Positions 24,420 to 35,696 of a stretch of DNA of 64,000 nt are shown here, piece by piece. Position 1 is the first letter of the stretch. Every line of letters begins with the position of its first letter. Both the position numbers and the translations under genes were made by a program. Source of the DNA: Megamerina dolium. Its lineage: Eukaryota > Arthropoda > Insecta > Diptera > Megamerinidae. The stretch lies in the NCBI GenBank assembly GCA_963854835.1, contig OY978528.1, positions 56,378,761 through 56,442,760 on the forward strand. Reading direction: 5' to 3'. The notes under the pieces are model-generated. The model was not told the origin of the DNA. It saw only the letters and a list, made by a program, of their open reading frames with translations, and ran no database searches.

Positions 24420-25681
24420 CAATAGAAAAAGTCTGCGTACAAGGAACAAAAAACTAACAAAAATATATTTTTTTATATTTTTTCACAAAAATTAAAAGCT
24501 TGTTGGATAGCCTTTTCTTTTTAAAACTTCTGCTAAGCGTTTTGGCATTGAATCAACTAGCTTGGCAGTTTCTGTTGAGGATATTTGGTTCAATTCTTCG
24601 CGCAACACCTCTTTCAGCATCGTCTTCGATGTAATTTGGCGCTGGCGGATTTTGCGTTCGAGTAAATGCCATAAATGCTCTATGGGATTTAGATCACGTG
24701 ATTGTGGAGGCGTACGAAGCTGATTTGGAACGTTATAGAGCAACCAAAGCTTAACTATATTGGAAGTATGCTTCGGGTCATTATCTTGATGGAAATAATA
24801 GTCACGGCTCAGACCCAAATCCTCCACGCTCTGCTTCAAATTCGCTTTTAAAACGTTTATGTACATATATTTGTCCATATTTAAACCATTAAACTCTATT
24901 CGTCCCACGCCGTTGCTTGCCATGCATCCCCATATCATAGCGCCACCACCACCATGCTTCACCGTCGGTACCAAATTCTTCTTATCGAGTGCTATACCTT
25001 TTTTTCTCCATACAATCTTACGTCCCTTGATTCCAAAAACGCAAAACTTACTATCATCTGAGAAAATGACCTTTTCCCAAAACTCTCAGTGCTTGTTTAA
25101 GTGCTCCTTGGCGAAAACAATGCGCTTTTGTCTATTAATCAATGATATGTACGGCTTTCTACGTGCTATTCGACCATGATAACCAGATTATTTTAAGATT
25201 TTTCGGATTGTATCAGCGCAGATGACCTTCTTAAACTTTTCTTTTACGATCTGAGCAATTTTGAGTGCTGATAAACTTGGATTTTGCTGGACGTACTGTA
25301 AATCGTTGCGGGTTTCTCGACTTGTTAGTATTGAGGGACGTCCAGATCGTGGGCGAGAAACAAAAACACCAGTGGATTGGAAATTTTTTACCACTCTTTG
25401 AATGGAAGAATGTGTTCTTCCAACAGGTCGACCAATTTTGCAATACGTTTTCCCTTCTTTAAACAGTTTGACAATAATTTCCATTTCCGCAGGGCTTATT
25501 TCTTTTCTTTTCAGCTTTATTGATTATACTAGATGTGAAAAGCGATTAAATAACTGCAAATCCTTTTAAATCAATAACGTGTGTGAAAATTAATACGTAA
25601 AAAGCTCTCATATAACTTTTATATCCAACTATCATGCGGGGAATCCCCTTTTTACTACCTGTACGCAGACTTTTTCTGTGC
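24420..25681 (-). mobile_element. Inner Tc1-like element
   Basis: Left end has AGAAAAAGTCTGCGTACAAG (24424) and right end the inverse, ACAGAAAAAGTCTGCGTACA (ending about 25679). These are the same core as the outer element, so both belong to one family. The outermost bases have drifted and a clean TA duplication is not visible. It contains a transposase frame with two in-frame stops. Confidence 0.7.
24492..25484 (-). pseudogene. Tc1-like transposase with two in-frame stops
   Basis: One continuous minus-strand frame of about 330 codons, normal for Tc1 transposases. It starts MEIIVKLFKEGKTYCKIG (helix-turn-helix; paired-like DNA binding to about residue 98) with the typical GRPSILTSRE linker. 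The catalytic domain follows: VIFSDDSKF (first Asp), GGGGAMIWGCMAS, YYFHQDNDPKHTS (second Asp) and DLNPIEHLWHLLERKIR (Glu), giving DD34E spacing. Stops interrupt it at 25188-25190 (TAA, after IRKILK) and 25086-25088 (TGA, after LNKH). No frameshift is needed between the two halves, so decay is slight and the element is relatively young. The activity of any shorter product is doubtful. Confidence 0.9.
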
Positions 25682-25866
25682 TGCCAACTTAGTTATAAAT
25701 GTAAATTTATCGATAAATATAGTGCCACCAGATTTATAATAATTTAAATGCTATGGGGTTGTTCAGAAGACGAAAATGTAATTGGGACCACAAATTATAC
25801 ATACAAAATGTACGTTCGAGCGTTCTGATGTTACAATTTGGGTTGTACGCAGACTTTTTCTGCTGA

Positions 25867-26006
<140 letters not shown>

Positions 26007-26007
26007 T

Positions 26008-26345
26008 GCCGTAGCTCAGTGGTTCGCCTTCTGATCTGTAGGTCGTGGTTCAATACCCGGCTGATGCATAACAAATTTAATATCGAAAAGATTTTTCTTT
26101 CGAACGGTACCCACCTGTCGGCAAGCAATAGGCAATTCTTCCGACAGTAACAACTTGCCATGAAAAAGCTTCTAAAAAGAACTCTGTGACAAAGCTCAGA
26201 AAAAGTGATGTCACAAGTGTTCTGCCGTTCGGAACCGGCTAAAATAAGTAGGTCCATTCTAATACTGTCCAAAATTTAAGACGCACAACAGTAATGGAAG
26301 AGAAGCTCGGCCAATGAGCCCTTTGGGGCTTTAAGTGCCACATAT
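26008..26345 (+). mobile_element. tRNA-derived SINE
   Basis: Near-identical body to the copy at the window start. The tRNA-like head lost about eight bases inside the A-box region (GTGGTTCGCC instead of GTGGTTAGTGTGTTCGCC), which should weaken its Pol III promoter. The B-box GGTTCAATACC is intact. The 3' end GTGCCACATATG runs straight into a long (TA)n tract. Confidence 0.85.
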
Positions 26346-26346
26346 G

Positions 26347-26417
<71 letters not shown>

Positions 26418-26420
26418 GTG

Positions 26421-26487
<67 letters not shown>

Positions 26488-26540
26488 ATATATATGTATG
26501 TATGTATATATATATATATATACATACAATACAATATATG

Positions 26541-26578
<38 letters not shown>

Positions 26579-26619
26579 TATATATATATGTGTGTGTGTA
26601 TATACATATATATATATAC

Positions 26620-26701
<82 letters not shown>
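26346..26701. repeat. Long imperfect (TA)n microsatellite
   Basis: About 350 bases of TA repeats with TGTATG, TACATA and (TG)n interruptions. It begins at the 3' end of the SINE. Overlapping 'proteins' on both strands are low-complexity artefacts. Confidence 0.95.
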
Positions 26702-28410
26702 CGTTTGACGAAATTTGCCGTGAGTAATATATAATGCAAGGGTACGGAGGGGATTGATAATGCTAATTAGCTGCCACGCCCACATCGAGAATTCAAAATG
26801 ACTAGTTTCGGAATTTTAAAAATCTTTATCTTGCTATAACTCACTTAATATACCATCTCGAAGAACAACATTTGGCACGTTATGTTATAATGATAAATAA
26901 TATTGCCAGACATTGGAGAGCCACGCCTATTTTTATAGTAGCTCCTGTACAAAGTATTTGCATTTATTTCAACTGCTGCAACTTCCTCTTTTTTTTTGCC
27001 TAGAGTAATCATAATTGACACTTAGATTAAGATTTTAGATGGACATAGACTGGCATGCAATCAGGAAGTCACGCCCACTTCTTTATGTGGCTCCCAAACG
27101 AAGGTGAGGAAATAAAAAAATTCCTCCGTAACTTACGAACTATTCAGCATAGGATAATCATATTTAAGTTGTGGGATAGTATTGTAACTTCGGCAGTTTT
27201 TTTGCCTACAGTAACCATAATTAACACTTACATTACTATGGTTCGTTCGTTCGTTATGTGGCCATAACAACTGAATATCGATTTAGGCCGAATATAATAT
27301 GTTTCGCCAGCCGAATATAATATGTTTCGCCAGCCGAATATAATATGTTTCTGTTCTTCGCTAGCTGGCGCCAGTTAGAAATTCCAAGCGCCGTCAGGTT
27401 CTCCAGAACTTGGTCTTTTCACCGGAGGTTAGATCTTCCTATTCTGCGTCATCCTCCAGCGGGTTCCGTATATAACACCTTCTTAGCTGGAGCGTGTTCT
27501 TCCATTCACTCGACATGACCTAGCCAGTGCAGCCGCTGGATTTTGATACGTTTTACTATGCCAATATCGGCATACAGCTCGTACAGCTCATGGTTGTACC
27601 TCATTCAGGACTCGCCACCAACGCAAATAGATCCAAAGATCTTGCGTAGGACTTTTCTCTCGAAACCTCCAAGCATTCGCTTATCCGAGGTGGAAATTGT
27701 TCAGGTTTCAGCGTCATATGTTAGGACAGGCATGATGAGAGACTTGTAGAGTGTAGTTTTCGTTCTACGAGAGAGGGCTCGACTTCTCAATTGCTTACTT
27801 AGCCCAAAGTAGCACCTGTTTGCAAGTGATCCTTCGCAATATCAACAGTCTGGCGTCATTACTGCTGTTAATGCTAGTTCCAAGATAGATAAAGTCCCTT
27901 ACTACTTCAAAAGCGTTGTTGTCAACAGTGACGTGCTGTCCAAGACACTGGGACTCTTTGATTGTTGACAGTAAATACTTCGTCTTGCGCTCGTTCACCG
28001 CAAGACTCATTCGACGCGACTCTCTTCCCAAATCTGAGAACGCTGCACTGACTGCTCGCATGTTCATGACGATTATGTCAATATTGTAGGCATACGCCAA
28101 CAGCATTACTATTCTAGTGGAACATAATCTGGTCTGAAATCAGTAAACCACGCCTTAATGGGAGTCGCATACAAAGTCGCGGATTAAAAAAACTTAATTT
28201 CGGCAGCATAGAACAATCATATTTAGCACGAAGTTCAATATTGTCGTTTGTAATAAACTTGCGATAAACCAGCGAACCACGCCTACTACTTAATGTAGCT
28301 CCTATACAAAGTCACCGGGGGTTTAAGCCCAAAACATACAAAATACTTCGTATTATTGCCGAAAATTCATATTATGTAGTCGGCGGCATTAACAGCATTA
28401 CGTCTGAAGA
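26702..28410 (+). mobile_element. Decayed DINE-1-like element, copy D, split by a LINE
   Basis: Starts mid-element (GACGAAATTTGCCGTGAGTA, then CAAGGGTACGGAGGGGATTG) and continues with diverged CCACGCCCAC units. It is interrupted at 27240-28103 by a LINE and resumes (AAACCACGCCTTAATGGGAG) to about 28.4 kb. It is older than copies A, B, C and F. Confidence 0.6.
27240..28103 (-). pseudogene. Non-LTR retrotransposon (LINE) 3' half, copy 2
   Basis: A 5'-truncated insertion bounded by direct repeats CATTACTAT at 27231-27239 and 28104-28112. The minus strand begins inside the reverse transcriptase: LLAYAYNIDIIVMN is the YADD box mutated to YAYN. Then come RRMSLAVNERKTKYLLST and VVRDFIYLGTSINSSNDA, in order for this LINE family, then a diverged C-terminus (DLFAWVASPE...-like, GHVERME-like). 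Its 3' tail is (GAAC)n. The triplicated 23-base motif GCCGAATATAATATGTTTCG near 27287-27355 is a local slippage. Broken frames; inactive. Confidence 0.85.
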
Positions 28411-28414
28411 CAAC

Positions 28415-29488
28415 CAATAATTAGTATGGATTCAGTAAGAAGATAGGGCACAGGTGCATTCTTCCTTTACTAGTGTAAAGGAGATGCAAATGCCAATGGA
28501 AGGAATGGCTAGACTAAAGATGGCTAGAAAGTCATCACAAAGATATGCATGAAGTAGCTTGTGATGTTATTATGGGGAAGGAAGTAGAAGAATTCTGCAA
28601 CCAAACAACTACATAACACACGATTTAAGGGACGAAAAGGGACCCAGATAATAATGATTTGATTCGGGTAATCCCTAAAAATATAATAATATTAATAATA
28701 AATAGGCCGAAATTATTCCTCCTTACAGGGACATCTGCAGAAGTTCCGAAAAGAAGAATTACGAATTATTACCCTGCGACAACCCAAGATTACAAATAAG
28801 ATGTGGTACTGTGGTGTTGTGGCTGAAACTAGGAAATCTCAAAGTAACTTATTAACACTGCCTGCACCGTAAATGGTTAAGAACGTTCTTTCACCCATAA
28901 GCCGGTAATTTCAGTATCGATGGGGAAAAATCAAAAATTGAAATTGATAGTTTGAAGTAAATTCAAATAAGAAAGTAAATAATATGTGTCAGATTAAAGG
29001 TAAGAAGCAATGAGAGACTGACCATTACCTACACACTTTCACCTTCTTTCATATTTTTACAAAGATGCGGTTATGGAACCTGCTCGAAAAGGGCTCTCTT
29101 AGGCCAACAGATATCCATTGTGGTGAGATATATTAGCATCTTTAAATTTCAATAGTAATAGCAATGTGAACAAAATACGATTTAATACTTTATTTGTGCA
29201 GGGTCAATGGGCATTGTTCATTGAGCCTGCAACCAACGTTGCATTGCACAAATAAAATAGTAATAATTATTATAGATTGTACATGGCAATACCGAAGGTC
29301 ATCTGTAAAGCAAGTCTTGAACATATAAATTTCTATTTAATTTCCAACAGAGAATAAAGAATGTTAAATTTAACATTTTTTCGCTATTTCTGTTAGCACA
29401 GTGCAGAGCGCCATCTGATGTCACTAAAATTGAAAGCAATATTTCTTTTTGGTTTTTATCTATGCTAGATATTGATCCTAAACAAAGA
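28415..29488. other. Unrecognised stretch with a LINE 3'-end trace
   Basis: Near 29093-29135, CTTAGGCCAACAGATATCCA followed by TTGTGG resembles the LINE-like tail of the SINE at 4441-4510 (CTTAGGCC...CCATTGTG). The rest is unrecognised. Confidence 0.4.
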
Positions 29489-29650
29489 GGATAGAATAAC
29501 AAGAGTAGACGGATAATTGCGCAGCGCCATTTATCTGTAGAAAATATAGTTGCACACTTTATCTATGAGTGTTTGAGTTTGGTGTGAGCAGAATCGACTG
29601 CCATGTTTGCTATTCACTCTCTGAATTAGTTATTCGATTAGAGTGGCAAG

Positions 29651-30201
29651 TAGTACTTGAGTACAAGTTGGAAGCATTTTATTGTATGCATATCAATAGC
29701 TGCATTCTTTTGTAAGCGAGTTGCAAAAGAACACCAACTAGCATATAACTTTCCTTTAACTTTATTATAATTTCCCTTTAGTTACTTAGCAACGCTGGTG
29801 GTATTATGGTTATTCGTGAAATTTATAAACGAAATAAAAACAAAAAAGGAGCAATTATGCGGAATCTGTGGTAAATATGTTCGTTTATTAAAAATAAATT
29901 TTTATTTGCACTTGCTTTATTTTGCTTATTTTGGTTTATATATACAATAATTTCACGTGTTGCTGAAATTTCCCAAGCATATTCCACTACCCTATTCACA
30001 ATAGTGCTATTTTTTTACTTTGCAATACTATAATGCAAGTTGCTTAAAATATAAGCAAGTTCAAATGAACAGGGTTAAAATAAGCGATGTCGCTTATTTT
30101 TATTGTTGCTTCGCATGCAATTCCGCAAATAAGCGAGTGTTCTTTTGCAACTCGTGTGCAAAAGAGAACGATTTTTCGAGGACAATTTCCCATTTAATTA
30201 T
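29651..30201. mobile_element. Insert in left arm with internal inverted repeats
   Basis: The right arm reads straight through where the left arm holds this extra ~550 bases. Inside it, CGAGTTGCAAAAGAACAC (29717-29734) is a perfect 18-base inverse of 30137-30154. It may be a MITE-like insertion after the arms formed, but no clean target duplication is visible. Confidence 0.5.
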
Positions 30202-31255
30202 AAGATGGTACAATAATGTAAGGTAGAGCACGAAGAGACAGTGGTTAGTAGTTATTACAGATGAAGGAGAAGAAGTAAACAAAACAGCAAGAAACATATA
30301 CGGAAGAAAGAAGAAGTATTTGCTTTGTCAAATGAGTATATCATAAGCGACTTTATGGCAATTTTCATAAATACATTAAATAATTCATACTTCGTATTAT
30401 GACAAAAATATTGTCGATTATGGTTTATTAATGAATTAATTAATGAGACTAAGAAAACAATAAAACCAGTATCAAAGAAAACATTAGTATTTTTTTTATT
30501 GGTGCGATCTTATGTATGTGTGTACAAGTTTTACTTCATTAAATGTGCATATTATGCCAAATTATATTGATAACATTGATATTTACAAATGAAAATAGTA
30601 AACTAATGATAAAATAACTAACAATTATTTCAATTAAATTCAATATTTTGAAGTTAAGTCTATATATTAACGAATGTATAACTTTATTAATCGTTGGAAT
30701 GTAAACGCACTTTTAAGTGCAACCCTGTCACATAAAACACAAACAGTAACACGCAACTCTAATGATGCTACACATACATAGTAGTCATTCAGAAAGACCC
30801 GTTACATCTAATTTCGTAATAATACGTTATGAACCAGACAAGCCATTCATATTGGCGGCATCGACGATACGATTCACACATACAAATTTTGTTCATTAAA
30901 ATTAGAATATTATAATAAAATATTTATACAGTTAATGTAAATAAAAAATCTTATATTTTAATAATAAAATATATAACATTAATATATAAAAAAATTAAAA
31001 AGAAATCAAATAAAATCTTTAAATTTATAAAAAACTTCATGTTTCTGAATATACATATTTATTTGCCAAATTTTGGTTTCCGGCTTAAGTTGCTGTTAGT
31101 TTTCAAATAGAAAAAAAAAAAGAATTTTAAAGGAAAATGAAACTAGCTGAAATAGCAACATATTTACGTGTAATAGTTGTGTAAATACATAGTATCCTCT
31201 TTCGCATGCGTGTGCATGGACGGGGTTTTAATGCTGGAAAGAGAAAATCTAACGA

Positions 31256-31672
31256 TTAGTAATTGAAATGCTGGCTTGAAAGGGGATTACATTGCGTAAA
31301 TGGCTGTTGTTCATGATTAAAAGTTGTTGTTGTTTGGCATTTGAGCGCATTTGGAAAAATGTTGTTAAAAATGTACTTAGGTACTTGAAGATCATTAACG
31401 AACCAATTTTTGTAATCTGCTTTGTTGTTTACGCTTTTTCTTTTAAAGTCTTTCCTAAACTGTTCTTGCGCTTGCCATTTTGAGTTTTTGAATAAAAGAA
31501 CTGTTATGATAAAATCTAGCAATTCTTCACGATGTTGTTCGCATTCATCGCCGCAATTGTACCAGTTTGGATACTCTTCGTAGGTGTTACTCTTTCTAAT
31601 ATTCGTCAAATGGGCATATTGAACAAAGTAATGCTGATACCATTGCAGTTGCTTTTGACACACTTCAAAAGC

Positions 31673-31764
<92 letters not shown>

Positions 31765-31784
31765 ATATATATATATATATATAT

Positions 31785-31824
<40 letters not shown>

Positions 31825-32810
31825 CTAAAAGCCCTGAAGGCCTCATTGGCCGAGCTTCTCTTCTATTGCTGTTGTGCGTGTTAAATTTGGACAGTATTAG
31901 AAGGCACCTACTTATTTTAGCCGTATCCGAACGGCAGAACCCTTGTGACATCACTTTTTCTGGGCTTTGTCACAGAGTTCTTCTGAAGCTTTTTTATGAC
32001 AAGTTGTTACGGTCGGGAGAATTGCCAATTGCTTGCCGACAGGTGGGTACCGTTCGAAAGAAAAATCTTTTCGATATTAAAAGCTTCATCACTTGGATTA
32101 ATTAGTAGCAAATTGTCGCTTTTATAATTTTTGGATAATATCAATTGCTCTGTTGATGAATTGAAGTGGCATTCTGCTTTACTCATGTAATCTATACTTT
32201 TCTGGCAACGCATTTTATGAAGGGCATATCCAATATAGTATCTATGTATTTGGACTTGGGCTTCTATGCCATCTGGTGTTAAATCTAAGGGATTTTCTGC
32301 TATAAATGCGTCCGGCATAATGGTCATGCATGTTTCTTTGGAATTATTTTCAATCGCATGATAGAATTTGATAAAATACGTGCAAAAATATATTGAAGCT
32401 CATGCATGGATGGATGGTTATTGGCACCCAGAGACGATCTGATTATGAAAAAAAAAAATTCTCAAGTGGATCTTGGTTTAAACGTCCTAGGGAAATAAAT
32501 ATGATTGTCTCATTACTTTCGAATACATCATCGCAAAATCGGTCGATGCATTGCACATTTTTTACCTCGGCTGGTAATTTCAACGCTTTCATCTATTCCT
32601 AAACAATGGTCTCTTTAGTACATTTTTGCTGTTTATCACCTTGCAGTCTAAATCGTCAAAAACATTATTCATCTGCTTCACGAAGAGCTGTGTAGGTCTT
32701 GTACAATCTTTTAGATGCACATCGTCTCCAAGCAATTTCTTTTGTATTGCCATATCGATAGCAGCGGAAACGGAATTGCTCAACACTTGGGTAGCTCTGG
32801 GTAGCGACAA
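31256..32810 (-). pseudogene. P-element/THAP9-like transposase remnant
   Basis: Minus strand, read from 32810 down. The first piece is SLPRATQVLSNSVSAAIDMA and FVKQMNNVFDDLDCKVINSK with NVLKRPL, resembling the P-superfamily core that precedes the FD-x-LNSRN block. After several stops comes a second piece (32327 down), IEAQVQIHRYYIGYALHKM, then LILSKNYKSDNLLLINPSDE. Its frame then reaches the SINE insertion. The C-terminal piece (31663-31256) continues VCQKQLQWYQHYFVQYAHL with Cys and His residues (NCGDECEQHREELLDFIITV). THAP and N-terminal parts are missing because the right arm starts at 32803. The family assignment rests on motif memory; a THAP9-type match would confirm it. Confidence 0.5.
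31678..32078 (-). mobile_element. 5'-truncated SINE with (TA)n tail in the left arm
   Basis: The SINE body (31820-32078, minus strand, starting AATATCGAAAAGATTTTTC) lacks the tRNA head. Its GTGCCATA end runs into a ~140-bp (TA)n tract with TTATTA interruptions. Direct repeats AAAAGCTTCAT at 31667-31677 and 32079-32089 bracket body plus (TA)n. The right arm shows the empty site (ATGAAGCTTTTGAAG at 32834-32848). The (TA)n is therefore part of the insertion or grew from its tail. Confidence 0.9.
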
Positions 32811-33280
32811 TTTGCTACTAATTAATCCAAGTGATGAAGCTTTTGAAGTGTGTCAAAAGCAACTGAACTGGTATCAGCATTACTTTGTTCAATATGCCCA
32901 TGTGACGAACATTAGAAAGAGTAACACCAACGAAGAGTATCCAAACTGGTTCAATTGCGGCGATGAATGCGAACAACATCGTGAAGAATTGCTAGATTTT
33001 ATCATAACAGTTCTTTTATACAAAAACTCAAAATGGCAAGCGCAAGAACAGTTTAGGAAAGACTTTAAAAGAAAAAGCGTAAACAACAAAGCAGATTAAA
33101 AAAATTGGTTCGTTAATGATCTTCAAGCACCTACATTTTTAACAACATTTTTCCAAATGCGCCCTATGCTCAAATGCCAAAAATCGGAAATAACAACAAC
33201 ATTTAATCATGAACAACAGCCCTTTACGCAATGAAATCCCCTTTCAAGCCAGCATTCCAATTACTAATCGTTAGATTTTC
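32803..33280 (+). pseudogene. Inverted copy of the P-like C-terminus
   Basis: The plus strand of the right arm repeats the C-terminal piece of the minus-strand remnant (DNLLLINPSDEAFEVCQKQL and HREELLDFIITVLLYKNSKW), with a few residue changes. An in-frame TAA replaces the Tyr after NNKAD. It has no start and no N-terminal part; it exists because the arm is duplicated. Confidence 0.7.
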
Positions 33281-33524
33281 TCTTTCCAGCATTAAAACCC
33301 CGTCCATGTACACGCATGCGAAAGAGGATACTATGTATTTACACAACTACATATTACACGTAAATATGTTGCTATTTCAGCTAGTTTCATTTTCCTTTAA
33401 AATTCTTTTTTTTTTCTATTTGAAAACTAACAGCAACTTAAGCCTATACTACAACTATAAAGGCTGGTATTCAATTATTTTATTTGCAAATTGTGATTAT
33501 AGGTAAATATAATATTTTTATAGC

Positions 33525-34127
33525 TTATTGAAAACATTTACACATATTCTTTCTCTATTTGGCAGATCAAAATTTTCTTATATACACTTTGGATCAAGTG
33601 GAAGAAACAACGATTCTTACATTTTCGAGAACAGTCCTTTGAAAAAATGTCATGAAAGCGCTGATATTTTCCAACAGAATACCCAACTCATTGGAGGCGT
33701 TAGTATGCCTGTGCTACTTACTGGCGTCTCTGCTTTTCGCTTGTCGCGCTTTTTAATGAAGCCTTTTCCATATTCGCCAAATCAGCCAGATGTAGAAAAA
33801 ACGTTTAACTACCAGTTGTCCAGATGCCGTTGTGTAATAGAAAAAGCGTTCGGTCAACTTAAAGCTCGATTTCGAAAAATTGGCAGAGGCTTATAAGTAG
33901 CACCAAAAAACGTTAATGTAATTATACAAACGTGCTGCATTTTGCACAATTTTTTAAAAGTTCAAAACGATGAAATTCCTTCTACATGGATGCAAGATGC
34001 AGTAGAAATGGTAACTGCGCAAAGTCAAGCCAATCATATTACAAGATCTGGCGAAAATGACTTGGCAACATCAGCTATTAGGAATGCTTTAAGTTTTCGT
34101 AAGTACAAATTCCGTGGAATACTTTAA
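33525..34127 (+). pseudogene. PIF/Harbinger-like transposase C-terminal fragment
   Basis: The plus strand reads FGSSGRNNDSYIFENSPL (equivalent of the PGS-x-HDS-x-I-x-x-NS catalytic block; here NDS), then MPVLLTGVSAFRLSRFLMKP (the GD-x-AYPL-x-x-LM-x-PF block, with GVSAF in place of GDSAY), then VEKTFNYQLSRCRCVIEKAF and GQLKARFRKI. After a TAA it continues VIIQTCCILHNFL in the same frame. This is the order of HARBI1/DDE_4 nucleases (FN-x-x-LS-x-x-R-x-VIE-x-x-FG-x-LK-x-R, then C-x-x-LHN). The catalytic Asp in GDSAY appears changed to Val. The N-terminal half is missing. Only the right arm holds it. Confidence 0.75.
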
Positions 34128-34221
34128 CTATGCTATACCAATCTTATTATTCAAATTATTCAATCGTATTAAATGCTAGGTATATATAGTATAATAAACA
34201 AATTATTGCATTCCGTTTTTA

Positions 34222-34445
34222 ATGAATTTATTCATTTATTTTGAGATCAATTATCACGAGATCCAAAAACTTAACCTATATCACAATTCAATCCAAATTA
34301 AAAAAAAAATTAAACAAAAACTTAAAATATATCACAATTCTATGAAAATTAAAAAAAATAAACAAATCCTTAAAATATATCACAATTCTATGAAAATTAA
34401 AAAACTAAACAAATCCTTAAAATATATCACAATTCTATGAAAATT
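34222..34445 (+). repeat. Short tandem repeat, ~55-base units
   Basis: TATATCACAATTC-ATG/CC-AAAATTAAAAA repeats four to five times (near 34278, 34328, 34376 and 34424). It lies just after the Harbinger-like fragment. The frame through it is low-complexity. Confidence 0.8.
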
Positions 34446-35544
34446 ATATAAACTAAACTAAAATTAATCCTGCCTTAAAATAATTCAAATAAGACAAAAC
34501 AAAAACAAATTAGAAATTCCATACTTAATAGCTAAAATAATTCAAGACTTATATTCTATCCACTAATTTTTCTATTATACAAGCAAGTCTCTGCGAAGAT
34601 GCATTATTTTCCTTGATTGCATCAACTATTTCGTTTGTCAATGTCTTGTCATTGACAACTTCTTTCAGACGTTATGTTTTTTTTCTTCAATTAATTCGAA
34701 TTAAATCGGTAATCCGGAATTAGGCTATTATACATTCGTTAATATGTAGACTTAACTTCAAAATATTGAATATTACAGTGGTTAGTTATTTTATCATTAG
34801 TTTACTATTTTCATTTGTAAATATCAATGTTATCAATATAATTTGGCATAATATGCACAATAAATGAAGTACAACTTGTACACACATACATAAGTATCGC
34901 ACCTATGAAAAAAATACTAATGTTTTATGTTTTCTTTGATACTGGTTTTATTGTTTTCTTAGTCTCGTATTTGTTTGGAATGCACATATGTATATCCATT
35001 AATAAACAATAATCGACAATATTTTTATCATAATACGAAATATGAATTATTTAATGTATTTATGTAAATTGCCATAAAAACTCATAAGACAAAACAACTA
35101 CTTCTTCTTCTTCCTTCCGTATGTGTTTCTTGCTGTTTTGTTTATTTCTTCTCCTTCATCCGTGGTAACCACTAACTCTTGTTGCTCTACTCACATTATT
35201 GCACCATCTTGTCACTCAAATCGAATAACTAATTCAGAGAGTGAATAGCAAACATGGCAGTCGATTCTGCTCACACCAAACTCAAACACTCATAGATAAA
35301 GTGTGCAACTATATTTTCTACAGATAAATGGCGCTGCGCAATTATCCGTCTACTCTTGTTATTCTATCCAGAGGATACAATCTTTGTATTGTCCAAGATA
35401 AATATCCCATATTATTAGGCTGCTTTGAACATGATGATAGATGGCGCTGTAGCCAAAGTAAAGAAAAAGAAATAAAGAAGCCAAGCAGATTAAGCAAAAA
35501 ACTTTACGAAGTCGTTGATGATTTTTGTAAAATAAAAAGATAAA

Positions 35545-35696
35545 TATGTGGTCCTTATAAGCCTCCAAGGGCTCTTTGGCCGAGCTTCTCTTCTGTGCTG
35601 TTCGGACCCGAACGGCTGAACCCATGCGACATCGCTTTTTGTGAGCTTTGTCACAGAGTTCTTTCTACTGCTGGGAGTGAACCCACGACCTACAGA
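35545..35696 (-). mobile_element. SINE, 3' part (split by hAT-like element)
   Basis: Minus-strand SINE body from the ATGTGG end to CACGACCTACAGA in the tRNA-like head. The remaining head continues at 37348. The two halves join perfectly if the intervening element and one 8-base duplicate are removed. Confidence 0.85.

Larger units (their letters stand above)
29489..35369. mobile_element. Large foldback with P-like transposase core
   Basis: Left arm 29489-~30690 pairs with the inverse of ~34730-35369, and ~31083-31677 plus 32079-32120 pairs with the inverse of ~32803-33443. The outermost 162 bases (29489-29650 against 35208-35369) differ at only two positions I can see. The spacer (32121-32802) and inner arms encode a P-element/THAP9-like transposase remnant on the minus strand. 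Very long inverted arms around a P-superfamily gene recall the Galileo foldbacks of Drosophila. I could not define a clean target duplication at the outer ends. A simple inverted duplication of an older element is the main alternative. Confidence 0.65.

Noticed and set aside
32626..33099. A single 157-codon plus-strand gene at the centre of the foldback
   Set aside because: Its first half is the antisense of the minus-strand P-like remnant; only the second half is the inverted arm copy.
29489..35369. Clean target duplication at the foldback ends
   Set aside because: Flanks (ACAAAGA on the left, AGAGGATAC on the right) share only a few bases and cannot be called a duplication.
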